Shown here in pieces: positions 1-5,014 of a DNA stretch of 5,014 bases. The DNA comes from Desulforudis sp. (lineage in GTDB: Bacteria > Bacillota > Desulfotomaculia > Desulfotomaculales > Desulforudaceae), in assembly GCA_014859075.1 (NCBI GenBank), contig JACUUW010000141.1, positions 1-5,014 of the forward strand, given 5' to 3'. Every line of letters starts with the position of its first letter. Position 1 is the stretch's first letter. Under the pieces are notes generated by a model, which worked only from the letters and a program-made list of their open reading frames with translations, was not told the origin of the DNA and ran no database searches. The position numbers and the translations under genes are program-made.

Positions 1-791
1 TCCTCGGCCCGGAAACATGCGCTGTAGGCTGCGTACTTTAGCGGCAGGGTCCCGCCGTCCACGATCTCGTCCCGCAGGTAGTTGGTCACCGGCACCTCCC
101 CCGTGGGAATCAGGTAGTAGTCCTCTCCCTCCACCTTGTACATGTCGGCGGCGAACTTGGGCAACTGGCCCGTGCCGGTCATGCTCCGGGCATTGACCAA
201 AAACGGCGGGAACAACTCGGTGTACCCGTGCCGGTCGACGTGCAGATCGAGCATGAAGCTGATCAGCCCCCGCTCCAGCCGGGCACCGGCGCCCCGGTAA
301 AAGCTGAACCTGGCCCCGCTCACCTTGCCGCCCCGGGCGAAGTCGATAATCTCCAGTTCCTCACCCAAGTCCCAGTGCGGCCGGGGTTCGAACCCGAACC
401 GGGGCACGGCGCCCCAGCGCCGCACTTCCTGGTTGTCCGTCTCGTCCCGGCCGACCGGCACCAACGGATGGGGGATGTTGGGCACCTGGAGCAGCAACTG
501 CTGCAGCTTCTCCTCCGCCTCACGGGTTTCGGCGTCCAGTTCCTTGATGTGCTGCGAGACGTCCCGCATTTCGGTGATCAGCGCCTCGGCCGGCCCACCC
601 TCCTTTTTCAGGCGGGCGATTTCCTCCGAAACCGCATTCCGTCGGCTTTTCAGCTGTTCCACCGTAAACAGCTTCTGGCGCCACTCGTCGTCCAGGTCCA
701 GCAGCGCCTCCAGGTCAAAGTCCACCCCCCGCTTCTCCAGGGCTCCGCGTACCGCCTCCGGGTTCTTTCGGACAAACTTCAACTCCAACAT
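1..791 (-). CDS. serS: Seryl-tRNA synthetase, 5' part only (C-terminal part lies beyond position 1)
   Basis: The product is a cytoplasmic class II aminoacyl-tRNA synthetase that charges tRNA-Ser with serine using ATP. I translated the frame by hand from the ATG at 791. It gives 263 codons before the window edge, of about 425 usual for the family. The start MLELKFVRKNPEAV is typical of SerS. Residues about 27-105 are a charged, Leu-rich stretch matching the two-helix coiled-coil arm that holds the long variable arm of tRNA-Ser. The catalytic domain follows, with a motif 1 region around HGYTELFPPF (189-197). The serine-binding TxE motif is T230-G231-E232, and the start of motif 2 is CFRAE at 259-263, where the window cuts. 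A weak GGGGTG ribosome site sits 8 bases before the ATG. The gene follows serA by 29 bases with no terminator seen, so it is probably the last known member of the T-box-controlled operon. Identity is very secure; only the missing end is unseen. Confidence 0.97.
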   Translation of the reverse strand, partial: MLELKFVRKNPEAVRGALEKRGVDFDLEALLDLDDEWRQKLFTVEQLKSRRNAVSEEIARLKKEGGPAEALITEMRDVSQHIKELDAETREAEEKLQQLLLQVPNIPHPLVPVGRDETDNQEVRRWGAVPRFGFEPRPHWDLGEELEIIDFARGGKVSGARFSFYRGAGARLERGLISFMLDLHVDRHGYTELFPPFLVNARSMTGTGQLPKFAADMYKVEGEDYYLIPTGEVPVTNYLRDEIVDGGTLPLKYAAYSACFRAE

Positions 792-820
792 GGTTTTTGC
801 ACCCCGGTATCTTCTGATTT

Positions 821-2401
821 CTAGAGGCTGACCATCCGGACCGCCATTATTCCGTCCACGGTGGTGATCTGTTCGAGGGTTTCCGGCGGGACCGGACTGT
901 CCACCGTCAAAACCATTACGGCTTTGCCTCCGATCCTTTTCCGTCCGACCTGCATCGCGGCGATGTTTACCTCGTGCTCCCCCAACAGGGTGCCGACGGC
1001 ACCGATGATCCCCGGTTTGTCAGTGTGCGAGATGATCAGCATGTGTCCTTCGGGAACGGCGTCCACCCGGTAACCATTGATAAACACCACGCGGGCGTCG
1101 TCCCCGCGAAACAGGGTACCGGCCAACTCGTGTTCGCCCTCGCTGGAGATCACCTTCACGGCGATCAGGCCGGTGTAGTCCTCCGCCCGGTCCACCCGGG
1201 TCTGGCTGATCTCGATCCCGCGGTTCTTGGCGATGAGCAGGGCGTTCACGTAGTTCACCCGCTCCTGCAGGATGTTGTCCAAAACACCCTTGATCAGCGC
1301 CGTGGTCAGCGGTTCCACCTGCCGGAAGGCGGCCAGTTCTCCGCTGTAAGTGATCTCCACCCGATTCAGGCGTCCGATCAGGAGTTGGGCGTGAAACCGG
1401 CCCAGCTTTTCGGCCAGTCCCATGTACGGCCCGACATCCTTCAGCACGTCGGGCTTGAGTGACGGAATATTGACCGCGTTCTTCACCAACTCGCCGTGCA
1501 GCGCCGCGATCACTTCCTCCGCCACGTCAACTGCTACGCTGACCTGGGCCTCGCGGGTCGAGGCCCCCAGGTGGGGCGTGCCGATAAAGTTCGGCAGTCC
1601 CAGAAGCGGGCTGGTGGTTTGCGGTTCGACTTCGAACACGTCCAGGGCCGCGCCTGCGACCTTGCCGGTGGTCATGGCCCGGTAAAGGGCCTCTTCATCC
1701 AAGATTCCGCCCCGGGCGCAGTTGATGATCCTCACTCCGTCCTTCATCAGCGCGAAGGCCGCGTCGTCCAACAGGTGGTGCGTCTCCTTGGTCAGCGGCA
1801 TGTGGATGGTGATAAAATCGGAACGCCGGAACACGTCCGCGAGCGGCAGGAGCGTCACCCCCAGTTCCCGGGCCCTTTCCTCGCTGATATACGGGTCGCA
1901 GGCCAATACGTCCATCTCCATGGCGTAGGCCCGCCGGGCCACGCCGCTGCCGATCCGTCCCAGGCCGAGGACCCCCAGGGACTTGTTGCGCAGCTCCACC
2001 CCCACGAACGCCTTTTTGTCCCACGCTCCCGACTTCAGGCGGGCGTCGGCCTGGGGCACGTTCCGGGCCAGCGACAGCATCAGCGCCATGGTGTGTTCGG
2101 TGGCGGCCATCGTGTTCCCGTCCGGGGCGTTGACCACGATAATCCCCCTGGCGGTGGCCGCGGGGACGTCTATGTTGTCCACCCCCACCCCGGCCCGGCC
2201 GATGATTTTCAGGTTCCCGGCGCGGTCTATCACCCGGGCGGTCACCCCGGTCGCGCTCCGGACGATGATCCCGTCAAATCGCGGGATGATTTCGCACAGT
2301 TCGTCCTCGGCCAGTTTGTTCCGGACCTCAACCTCCAACTGCGCCCGCCGGAGCACCTCGATTCCTTCCTGTGCCACGTTGTCGGTCACCAGTACCCTCA
2401 C
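821..2401 (-). CDS. serA: D-3-phosphoglycerate dehydrogenase, long ACT-domain form (SerA)
   Basis: It catalyses NAD-dependent oxidation of 3-phosphoglycerate to 3-phosphohydroxypyruvate, the first step of the phosphorylated serine pathway, in the cytoplasm. The 526 residues match the long (type 1) family, which is close to 530. Visible parts are the N-terminal substrate domain (1-95), the Rossmann domain with G146-L-G148-R-I-G151 and NAD-ribose-binding D169, and the catalytic residues R230 (NCARGG), E259 (DVFEVEP) and H277 (GTPHLGAS). An intervening allosteric substrate-binding domain spans about 318-440. A C-terminal ACT domain spans about 452-526 (HTDKPGIIGAVGTLL), known in the family as the serine feedback site. 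The start is GTG at 2401-2399, overlapping the aminotransferase stop by one base (TAGTG). A strong GGAGG lies 9 bases upstream (2411-2415), which supports this start and suggests translational coupling. All key residues are intact. Control is probably twofold: the T-box at transcription and the ACT domain on the enzyme. Confidence 0.98.
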   Translation of the reverse strand: MRVLVTDNVAQEGIEVLRRAQLEVEVRNKLAEDELCEIIPRFDGIIVRSATGVTARVIDRAGNLKIIGRAGVGVDNIDVPAATARGIIVVNAPDGNTMAATEHTMALMLSLARNVPQADARLKSGAWDKKAFVGVELRNKSLGVLGLGRIGSGVARRAYAMEMDVLACDPYISEERARELGVTLLPLADVFRRSDFITIHMPLTKETHHLLDDAAFALMKDGVRIINCARGGILDEEALYRAMTTGKVAGAALDVFEVEPQTTSPLLGLPNFIGTPHLGASTREAQVSVAVDVAEEVIAALHGELVKNAVNIPSLKPDVLKDVGPYMGLAEKLGRFHAQLLIGRLNRVEITYSGELAAFRQVEPLTTALIKGVLDNILQERVNYVNALLIAKNRGIEISQTRVDRAEDYTGLIAVKVISSEGEHELAGTLFRGDDARVVFINGYRVDAVPEGHMLIISHTDKPGIIGAVGTLLGEHEVNIAAMQVGRKRIGGKAVMVLTVDSPVPPETLEQITTVDGIMAVRMVSL

Positions 2402-3552
2402 TATTCCGCACCTCCCAGCAATGCCCGCTGGGCCGCGGCGACGCCGCCGCCCAAAGTGACCTTATGCCCCAACTCGTTCAAGGCCATCTCCAGCGCCCCC
2501 AGGGCCGTGATAACGTCGAGCCGGTCGACGTGACCCATGTGCGCCATCCGGAATATCTTGCCTTTCAGTTCGCCCTGGCCCCCCGCGAACAACACTCCGT
2601 ACTTGTCCAGTAGGAGCTTCCGCAGGTCGTCCACGGCCACCCCGGCCGGGGCTTTCACGGCGGTCAACGCCGGGGAGGCCGCCTCGTCCGGGGCCAGGAG
2701 TTCCAGACCCAGGGTCCGGACACCTTCCCGAATCGCCCGGGCCAGCAGCCGGTGCCGGGCGAACACCTGCTCCAGACCCTCCGCCAGGATCAGGTCCAGG
2801 GCCGCCTCCAGGGCAAAGAAAAGCGACACCGCCGGCGTGTAAGCCGTGTTCCACTTAGCCAGGGCCTTTTTCGCGGCCGGCAGACTGAAGTAGTACCGCG
2901 GGGCGCGGCACTCGGCCACTTTGGCCCAAGCCTTCTCGCTCAGGCTGATCATCGCCAGCCCGGGTGGGGTCATCAGCGCCTTCTGGGAGGCCGTGACCAG
3001 GATGTCCACCCCCCAGGCGTCGGCGGGCAGGTCGATACCCCCCAACCCGCTGACCGCGTCCACAGCCAGGACGGCCCCGTGTTCGGCGGCCAGGGCGCCC
3101 AAGCCCCGGATGTCGTGGACCACTCCGGTCGAAGTCTCGTTCTGGGTGGTCAGAATCACCTTCAGGTCCGGATGCCGCTTGAGCTTTTCCGCCACTGCGT
3201 CCAGGTCCACCGGCGCACCCCAGGGGAAATGCAGCTCCAGCACCTCGGCACCGTACGCGCGGGCCAGGTCCCGGAAGCGCTCGCCGAACTTGCCGGCCAC
3301 CAGCGCCAGCACCTTGTCCCCGGGGTTCACCGTGTTGGCGACCGCCGCCTCCAACCCGCCGGTACCGGAGCTGGTGAGAATGAACACCTCGTTTTCAGTC
3401 TGCATGACCCGCTGCAGCTTCTCGTGCAGCCTGGCGGTGAGTTCCGCGAACCCCTTGCCGCGGTGGCCGACCATCGGGCGGGCCAGCGCCTCGCTCACCT
3501 CCGGCGGCAGCGGTGTGGGACCCGGAATCATCAGACGCAGTTTCCTTGACAT
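2401..3552 (-). CDS. Class V PLP-dependent aminotransferase, alanine-glyoxylate / serine-pyruvate type, probable serine-pathway transaminase
   Basis: This 383-residue protein belongs to fold-type I, class V aminotransferases of the AGXT/serine-pyruvate subgroup. The N-terminus LMIPGPTPLPPEV and HRG (30-32) are family signatures. SSGTGG (61-66) forms the PLP-phosphate loop, D165 (VDAVSG) should bind the pyridine nitrogen, K191 in TASQK is the Schiff-base lysine, and R335 (FRMAHMGH) is the likely substrate-carboxylate arginine. It is the first gene after a tRNA-Ser T-box and overlaps serA by one base. From this I infer that it transaminates 3-phosphohydroxypyruvate to phosphoserine in place of canonical SerC. 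A related methanogen aminotransferase is known to do this. Sequence alone does not exclude alanine-glyoxylate or serine-pyruvate activity, so I give no symbol. The ATG at 3552 has AGGGGAGAGG 8 bases upstream. The last 20 or so residues, rich in Gly and Ala, look like a flexible tail. The family is certain; the substrate is an inference. Confidence 0.93.
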   Translation of the reverse strand: MSRKLRLMIPGPTPLPPEVSEALARPMVGHRGKGFAELTARLHEKLQRVMQTENEVFILTSSGTGGLEAAVANTVNPGDKVLALVAGKFGERFRDLARAYGAEVLELHFPWGAPVDLDAVAEKLKRHPDLKVILTTQNETSTGVVHDIRGLGALAAEHGAVLAVDAVSGLGGIDLPADAWGVDILVTASQKALMTPPGLAMISLSEKAWAKVAECRAPRYYFSLPAAKKALAKWNTAYTPAVSLFFALEAALDLILAEGLEQVFARHRLLARAIREGVRTLGLELLAPDEAASPALTAVKAPAGVAVDDLRKLLLDKYGVLFAGGQGELKGKIFRMAHMGHVDRLDVITALGALEMALNELGHKVTLGGGVAAAQRALLGGAE

Positions 3553-3570
3553 TAAGCCAGCCTCTCCCCT
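3553..3570 (-). promoter_or_regulatory. Ribosome binding site of the aminotransferase gene
   Basis: On the minus strand a purine-rich AGGGGAGAGG (3561-3570) lies 8 bases before the ATG at 3552-3550. It is the first ribosome site after the T-box terminator and fixes the start of the first structural gene. It is good but not a perfect AGGAGG. Confidence 0.75.
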
Positions 3571-3609
3571 TTACTGTTGTATTGTGATGCTCCAAGCCAC
3601 AAAGGAATT

Positions 3610-3643
3610 AAAAAAACCCCCGCCCTCATGGAAGGGACGAGAG
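3610..3643 (-). terminator. Rho-independent terminator of the T-box leader
   Basis: On the minus strand, CTCTCG (3643-3638), a bulged T (3637) and CCCT (3636-3633) pair with AGGG plus CGGGGG (3626-3617) around a short loop. This gives a stem of about 10 pairs, two of them G-U. Seven T residues follow directly (3616-3610). The CCCT arm is also the partner of AGGG in the T-box sequence, so terminator and antiterminator are mutually exclusive. Transcription should stop here when tRNA-Ser is charged. The stem was folded by hand. Confidence 0.9.
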
Positions 3644-3667
3644 GTCTGCTCCCGCGTTGCCACCCTT
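3633..3667 (-). promoter_or_regulatory. T-box sequence and antiterminator helix
   Basis: AAGGGTGGCAACGCGG (3667-3652) closely matches the T-box consensus AGGGTGGNACCGCG. In the antiterminator, AGGG pairs with CCCT (3636-3633), and CGGGAG (3653-3648) can pair with CTCTCG (3643-3638). This leaves the TGGC-containing bulge open to bind the free acceptor end of tRNA. The second pairing uses the same CTCTCG that forms the terminator stem, so the switch geometry is explicit in the sequence. Confidence 0.92.
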
Positions 3668-3670
3668 TTT

Positions 3671-3694
3671 GGCCGGACACCTTGCGGTGCGGCC
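3671..3694 (-). promoter_or_regulatory. T-box Stem III hairpin
   Basis: Reading the minus strand, GGCCG pairs with CGGCC and, inside it, CACC pairs with GGTG around a GCAA tetraloop. A two-base UC bulge lies on the 3' side. It sits four bases before the T-box sequence, the standard place of Stem III, which is thought to stack with the antiterminator and tRNA. Confidence 0.85.
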
Positions 3695-3705
3695 CACTCG
3701 GTTGC

Positions 3706-3747
3706 GATAACGGTGCACGCCGTTCCCGCCTACGTTATCGGCGGAAC
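3706..3747 (-). promoter_or_regulatory. T-box Stem IIA/B pseudoknot with F-box
   Basis: GTTCCGCC (3747-3740) pairs with GGCGGGAAC (3730-3722), with one bulged G. The nine-base loop contains GATAACG (3739-3733), which is an exact complement of CGTTATC (3712-3706) further downstream. The two helices interleave and so form an H-type pseudoknot. The second helix overlaps the F-box CCGTTA (3713-3708), a conserved mark of this element in T-box leaders. Confidence 0.85.
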
Positions 3748-3871
3748 CCCTTCGGGGCGGACTTCCCCGCATCTCCGGCCGGTTCACACCACCCACCGGC
3801 TCTCTGCGTCGGATCCACGGCTACTTCTCCCCGGCATCGGGTTTTTCAGGCTTTTTCTGATGATGTCCACC

Positions 3872-3900
3872 ATTCTAATATAAACCTCTGTAAAAGGCAA
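3872..3900 (-). promoter_or_regulatory. Probable sigma-A-type promoter of the serine operon leader
   Basis: On the minus strand TTGCCT (3900-3895, 4 of 6 to TTGACA) and TAGAAT (3877-3872, 5 of 6 to TATAAT) are separated by exactly 17 bases. The predicted start, about 6-8 bases further on, falls at 3864-3866, just before T-box Stem I. This is the expected layout for a leader with its own promoter. The surrounding AT-rich patch stands out from the GC-rich genes. Confidence 0.7.
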
Positions 3901-3984
3901 GAAAGAAGTAACCTAAACCACTGGGAAAAGACGGCCACCCTTTATCGTACACACTTGACTTCTTCGGCCCGGTTGGGCAGAGCG
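3901..3984. other. Spacer between pdxT and the serine operon promoter
   Basis: I see no gene here. A short inverted repeat GCCC-AACC-GGGC (3967-3978) lies just after the pdxT stop, but its stem is only 4 pairs and no T run follows on the minus strand. It is at best a weak terminator. No other strong hairpin or promoter was found, so some read-through from pdxST into the T-box leader is possible. Confidence 0.5.
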
Positions 3985-4554
3985 TCAGTCCAGGAATCTG
4001 AGGAAGTATTGGTGCAGTCTGGTATCGGTGGTCAGTTCGGGGTGAAAAGCCCCCGCCAGGAACTTGTCCTGACCTACCAGCACCACTTTGCCGTCGAACA
4101 CGGCCAGCGTCTCCACCCCCCGGCCCACCGCCGTCACGTAAGGGGCCCGGATGAACACGCCCCGCACCGGCTTTTCCCCCAACACCGGGACCAGGACATC
4201 GGCCTCGAAACTGTCCACTTGGCGGCCGAAGGCGTTCCGTTTCACGGCGATGTCCATCAAGCCCAGGCGGGGCTGCTCGGAGCCCTCGATCTCCCGGGCC
4301 AGGAGCACCATCCCGGCACAGGTTCCGAATATCGGCCGCCCCCCGGCCCCAAACCGGCGTACCGATTCGAACAGCCCGAATTCGTCCATGAGCTTCCCGA
4401 TGGCGGTGGATTCCCCACCCGGAATGATCAGAGCCCGACAGTCGTCCAACTGTTCGGGCTTGCGGACCTCGACCGGGCGGCAGCCGCAGGCTTGAAGCGC
4501 CCGCGCATGCTCCAGGAAGGCGCCCTGCAGCGCCAGCACACCCACTGCGGTCAT
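3985..4554 (-). CDS. pdxT: Pyridoxal 5'-phosphate synthase glutaminase subunit PdxT
   Basis: This class I glutamine amidotransferase hydrolyses glutamine and channels ammonia to PdxS for de novo PLP synthesis in the DXP-independent pathway. Its 189 residues are normal for the family. The N-terminus VGVLALQGAF is characteristic. PGGEST (45-50) forms the glutamine/oxyanion region. The catalytic triad is C79 in GTCAG with H171 and E173 in FHPEL, and all three are present. The ATG at 4554-4552 overlaps the pdxS stop by one base (TAATG). AGGAG (4566-4570) lies 11 bases upstream inside pdxS, so the two subunits are probably translationally coupled. The neighbouring serine operon begins with a PLP enzyme, a plausible link to PLP demand. 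Identity is secure. Confidence 0.97.
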   Translation of the reverse strand: MTAVGVLALQGAFLEHARALQACGCRPVEVRKPEQLDDCRALIIPGGESTAIGKLMDEFGLFESVRRFGAGGRPIFGTCAGMVLLAREIEGSEQPRLGLMDIAVKRNAFGRQVDSFEADVLVPVLGEKPVRGVFIRAPYVTAVGRGVETLAVFDGKVVLVGQDKFLAGAFHPELTTDTRLHQYFLRFLD

Positions 4555-5014
4555 TACCAGCCCCGCTCCTGCATCCGCTCGTGCTCGGGGATGATGCTGA
4601 TCTCCAGTCCGGCCATCGCTTCCCCCAGGTCGCGGGAGATGTCGGCCAGGATCTGCGGGTCGTTGAAGTGGGTGGTCGCGACCACAATCGCCCGCGCGCG
4701 GCCCTCGGGGTTCGACGACTTGAAGACACCGGAACCGACGAAAATGCCATCGCAGCCTAACTGCATCATGAGGGCGGCGTCGGCCGGGGTGGCGATACCG
4801 CCGGCCGCGAAGTTCACCACCGGCAGACGGCCCAACTCGGCCACCTGCACCACCAGTTCGTAAGGCGCACCCAGTTCCCGGGCCAGGGAGACCAACTCCT
4901 CCGGCGGTGCCGACCGGATCCGGCGTATTTCGTCCGTCACCAACCGCATGTGCCGCACGGCTTCCACCACGTTGCCCGTTCCGGGTTCACCCTTGGTACG
5001 GATCATGGCCGCAA
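4554..5014 (-). CDS. pdxS: Pyridoxal 5'-phosphate synthase lyase subunit PdxS, C-terminal half
   Basis: PdxS is a TIM-barrel enzyme that condenses ribose 5-phosphate and glyceraldehyde 3-phosphate with ammonia from PdxT to form PLP. It forms a dodecamer coated by PdxT. The frame is open through the window edge at 5014. The first in-frame ATG (5006) lies inside the conserved AAMIRTKGEPGTGN stretch and is not the true start. About 152 of the usual 290-295 residues are visible. The Lys in RTKGE corresponds to the second catalytic lysine of the family (K149 in Bacillus numbering, from memory). NFAAGGIATPADAALMMQLG and GIFVGSGVFKS are the C-terminal phosphate-binding signatures, and the protein ends in the usual ERMQERGW. 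The TAA stop (4556-4554) overlaps the pdxT start. The first catalytic lysine and the promoter are outside the window. Confidence 0.97.
   Translation of the reverse strand, partial: AAMIRTKGEPGTGNVVEAVRHMRLVTDEIRRIRSAPPEELVSLARELGAPYELVVQVAELGRLPVVNFAAGGIATPADAALMMQLGCDGIFVGSGVFKSSNPEGRARAIVVATTHFNDPQILADISRDLGEAMAGLEISIIPEHERMQERGW

Larger units (their letters stand above)
3610..3866 (-). promoter_or_regulatory. T-box riboswitch specific for tRNA-Ser, upstream of the serine operon
   Basis: This untranslated leader senses uncharged tRNA and switches between antitermination and termination. All canonical parts can be traced on the minus strand. The Stem I base is CGGGG (3833-3829) with CCCCG (3757-3753). 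A specifier loop GGAAGTCCG holds TCC at 3761-3759, a serine codon. Distal Stem I has AGAGA (3805-3801) and a CCGG...CCGG hairpin (3799-3779). A Stem II pseudoknot spans 3747-3706 and includes the F-box CCGTTA (3713-3708). Stem III is a GCAA-capped hairpin (3694-3671). The T-box sequence AAGGGTGGCAACGCGG (3667-3652) is followed by the overlapping terminator. The bulge TGGC (3662-3659) ends in C, which would pair with a G discriminator base, as bacterial tRNA-Ser has. Both readouts agree with the downstream serine genes. The 5' end is estimated from the promoter. Class identity is very secure and the amino acid assignment is strong. Confidence 0.96.

Noticed and set aside
228..831. Plus-strand frames of 198 and 168 residues at the serS end
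   Set aside because: The minus strand here translates continuously as the N-terminal half of seryl-tRNA synthetase, so the plus-strand frames are shadows.
1496..2533. 345-residue open frame on the plus strand
   Set aside because: It is antisense to serA and the end of the aminotransferase. Its sequence is low in complexity and rich in His, Pro, Gly and Arg. It shows no family motif and no plausible ribosome site context.
2752..3883. Two overlapping plus-strand frames (265 and 320 residues)
   Set aside because: Both lie opposite the intact aminotransferase gene, one continuing into the T-box. They are shadows of high GC at third positions.
3930..3952. Possible second T-box-like motif, AAAGGGTGGCC, on the minus strand upstream of the promoter
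   Set aside because: It matches only the first 9 or so bases of the T-box sequence. It lacks the ACGCGG part, a terminator and a Stem I upstream, so it is most likely chance, or at best a relic of a duplicated leader.
3967..3978. Inverted repeat GCCC-AACC-GGGC as a pdxT terminator
   Set aside because: It has only four base pairs and no T run follows on the minus strand. That is too weak to call a terminator.
3875..4750. 291-residue minus-strand frame overlapping pdxT and pdxS
   Set aside because: It lies in another frame across two well-conserved genes and has low-complexity Gly/Arg/Ser composition. It is an out-of-frame shadow.
3577..4863. 428-residue open frame on the plus strand
   Set aside because: It runs antisense to pdxS and pdxT and straight through the T-box leader. 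Its composition is biased to Arg, Pro and Gly, as expected from GC-rich complementary strands, with no recognisable domain.
5004..5006. ATG at 5006-5004 as the start of the pdxS frame
   Set aside because: It is an internal methionine in the conserved AAMIRTKGE stretch. The frame stays open to the window edge, and the full protein is about twice as long.

Overview
The window is a GC-rich bacterial chromosomal segment. All recognisable genes lie on the minus strand, so they read from position 5014 towards position 1. The order is pdxS (3' part), pdxT, a non-coding leader, a class V aminotransferase, serA, and serS (5' part). Serine genes controlled by a T-box, together with the PdxS/PdxT type of PLP synthase, point to the Firmicutes. 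The high GC suggests a clostridial or Peptococcaceae-like lineage (Desulfotomaculum, Pelotomaculum or Desulforudis type). That placement is an inference from gene content and composition, not from a marker gene.

Region 4554-5014 holds the C-terminal half of PdxS. It joins pdxT (3985-4554) through a TAATG stop/start overlap. Together they encode the two-subunit synthase that makes pyridoxal 5'-phosphate from ribose 5-phosphate, glyceraldehyde 3-phosphate and glutamine.

Region 3553-3984 has no protein gene but is dense in signals. It contains a sigma-A-type promoter (3872-3900) and a complete T-box riboswitch (about 3610-3866), followed by a ribosome binding site. The T-box shows Stem I with a UCC specifier, a Stem II pseudoknot with the F-box, Stem III, the T-box sequence and a terminator. 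The UCC serine codon and the UGGC bulge, whose C would pair with a G discriminator base, both indicate sensing of uncharged tRNA-Ser.

Region 1-3552 is the operon behind this switch. A PLP-dependent class V aminotransferase overlaps the GTG start of serA by one base (TAGTG), and serS follows 29 bases after serA. The likely logic is that low tRNA-Ser charging opens the switch. This raises both serine synthesis (SerA plus an aminotransferase that probably fills the SerC step) and the enzyme that charges tRNA-Ser (SerS). The neighbouring PdxST makes the cofactor needed by the aminotransferase. I see no phosphoserine phosphatase in the window and no mobile element, CRISPR array, tRNA or rRNA gene. 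The long plus-strand open frames are antisense shadows of these genes.
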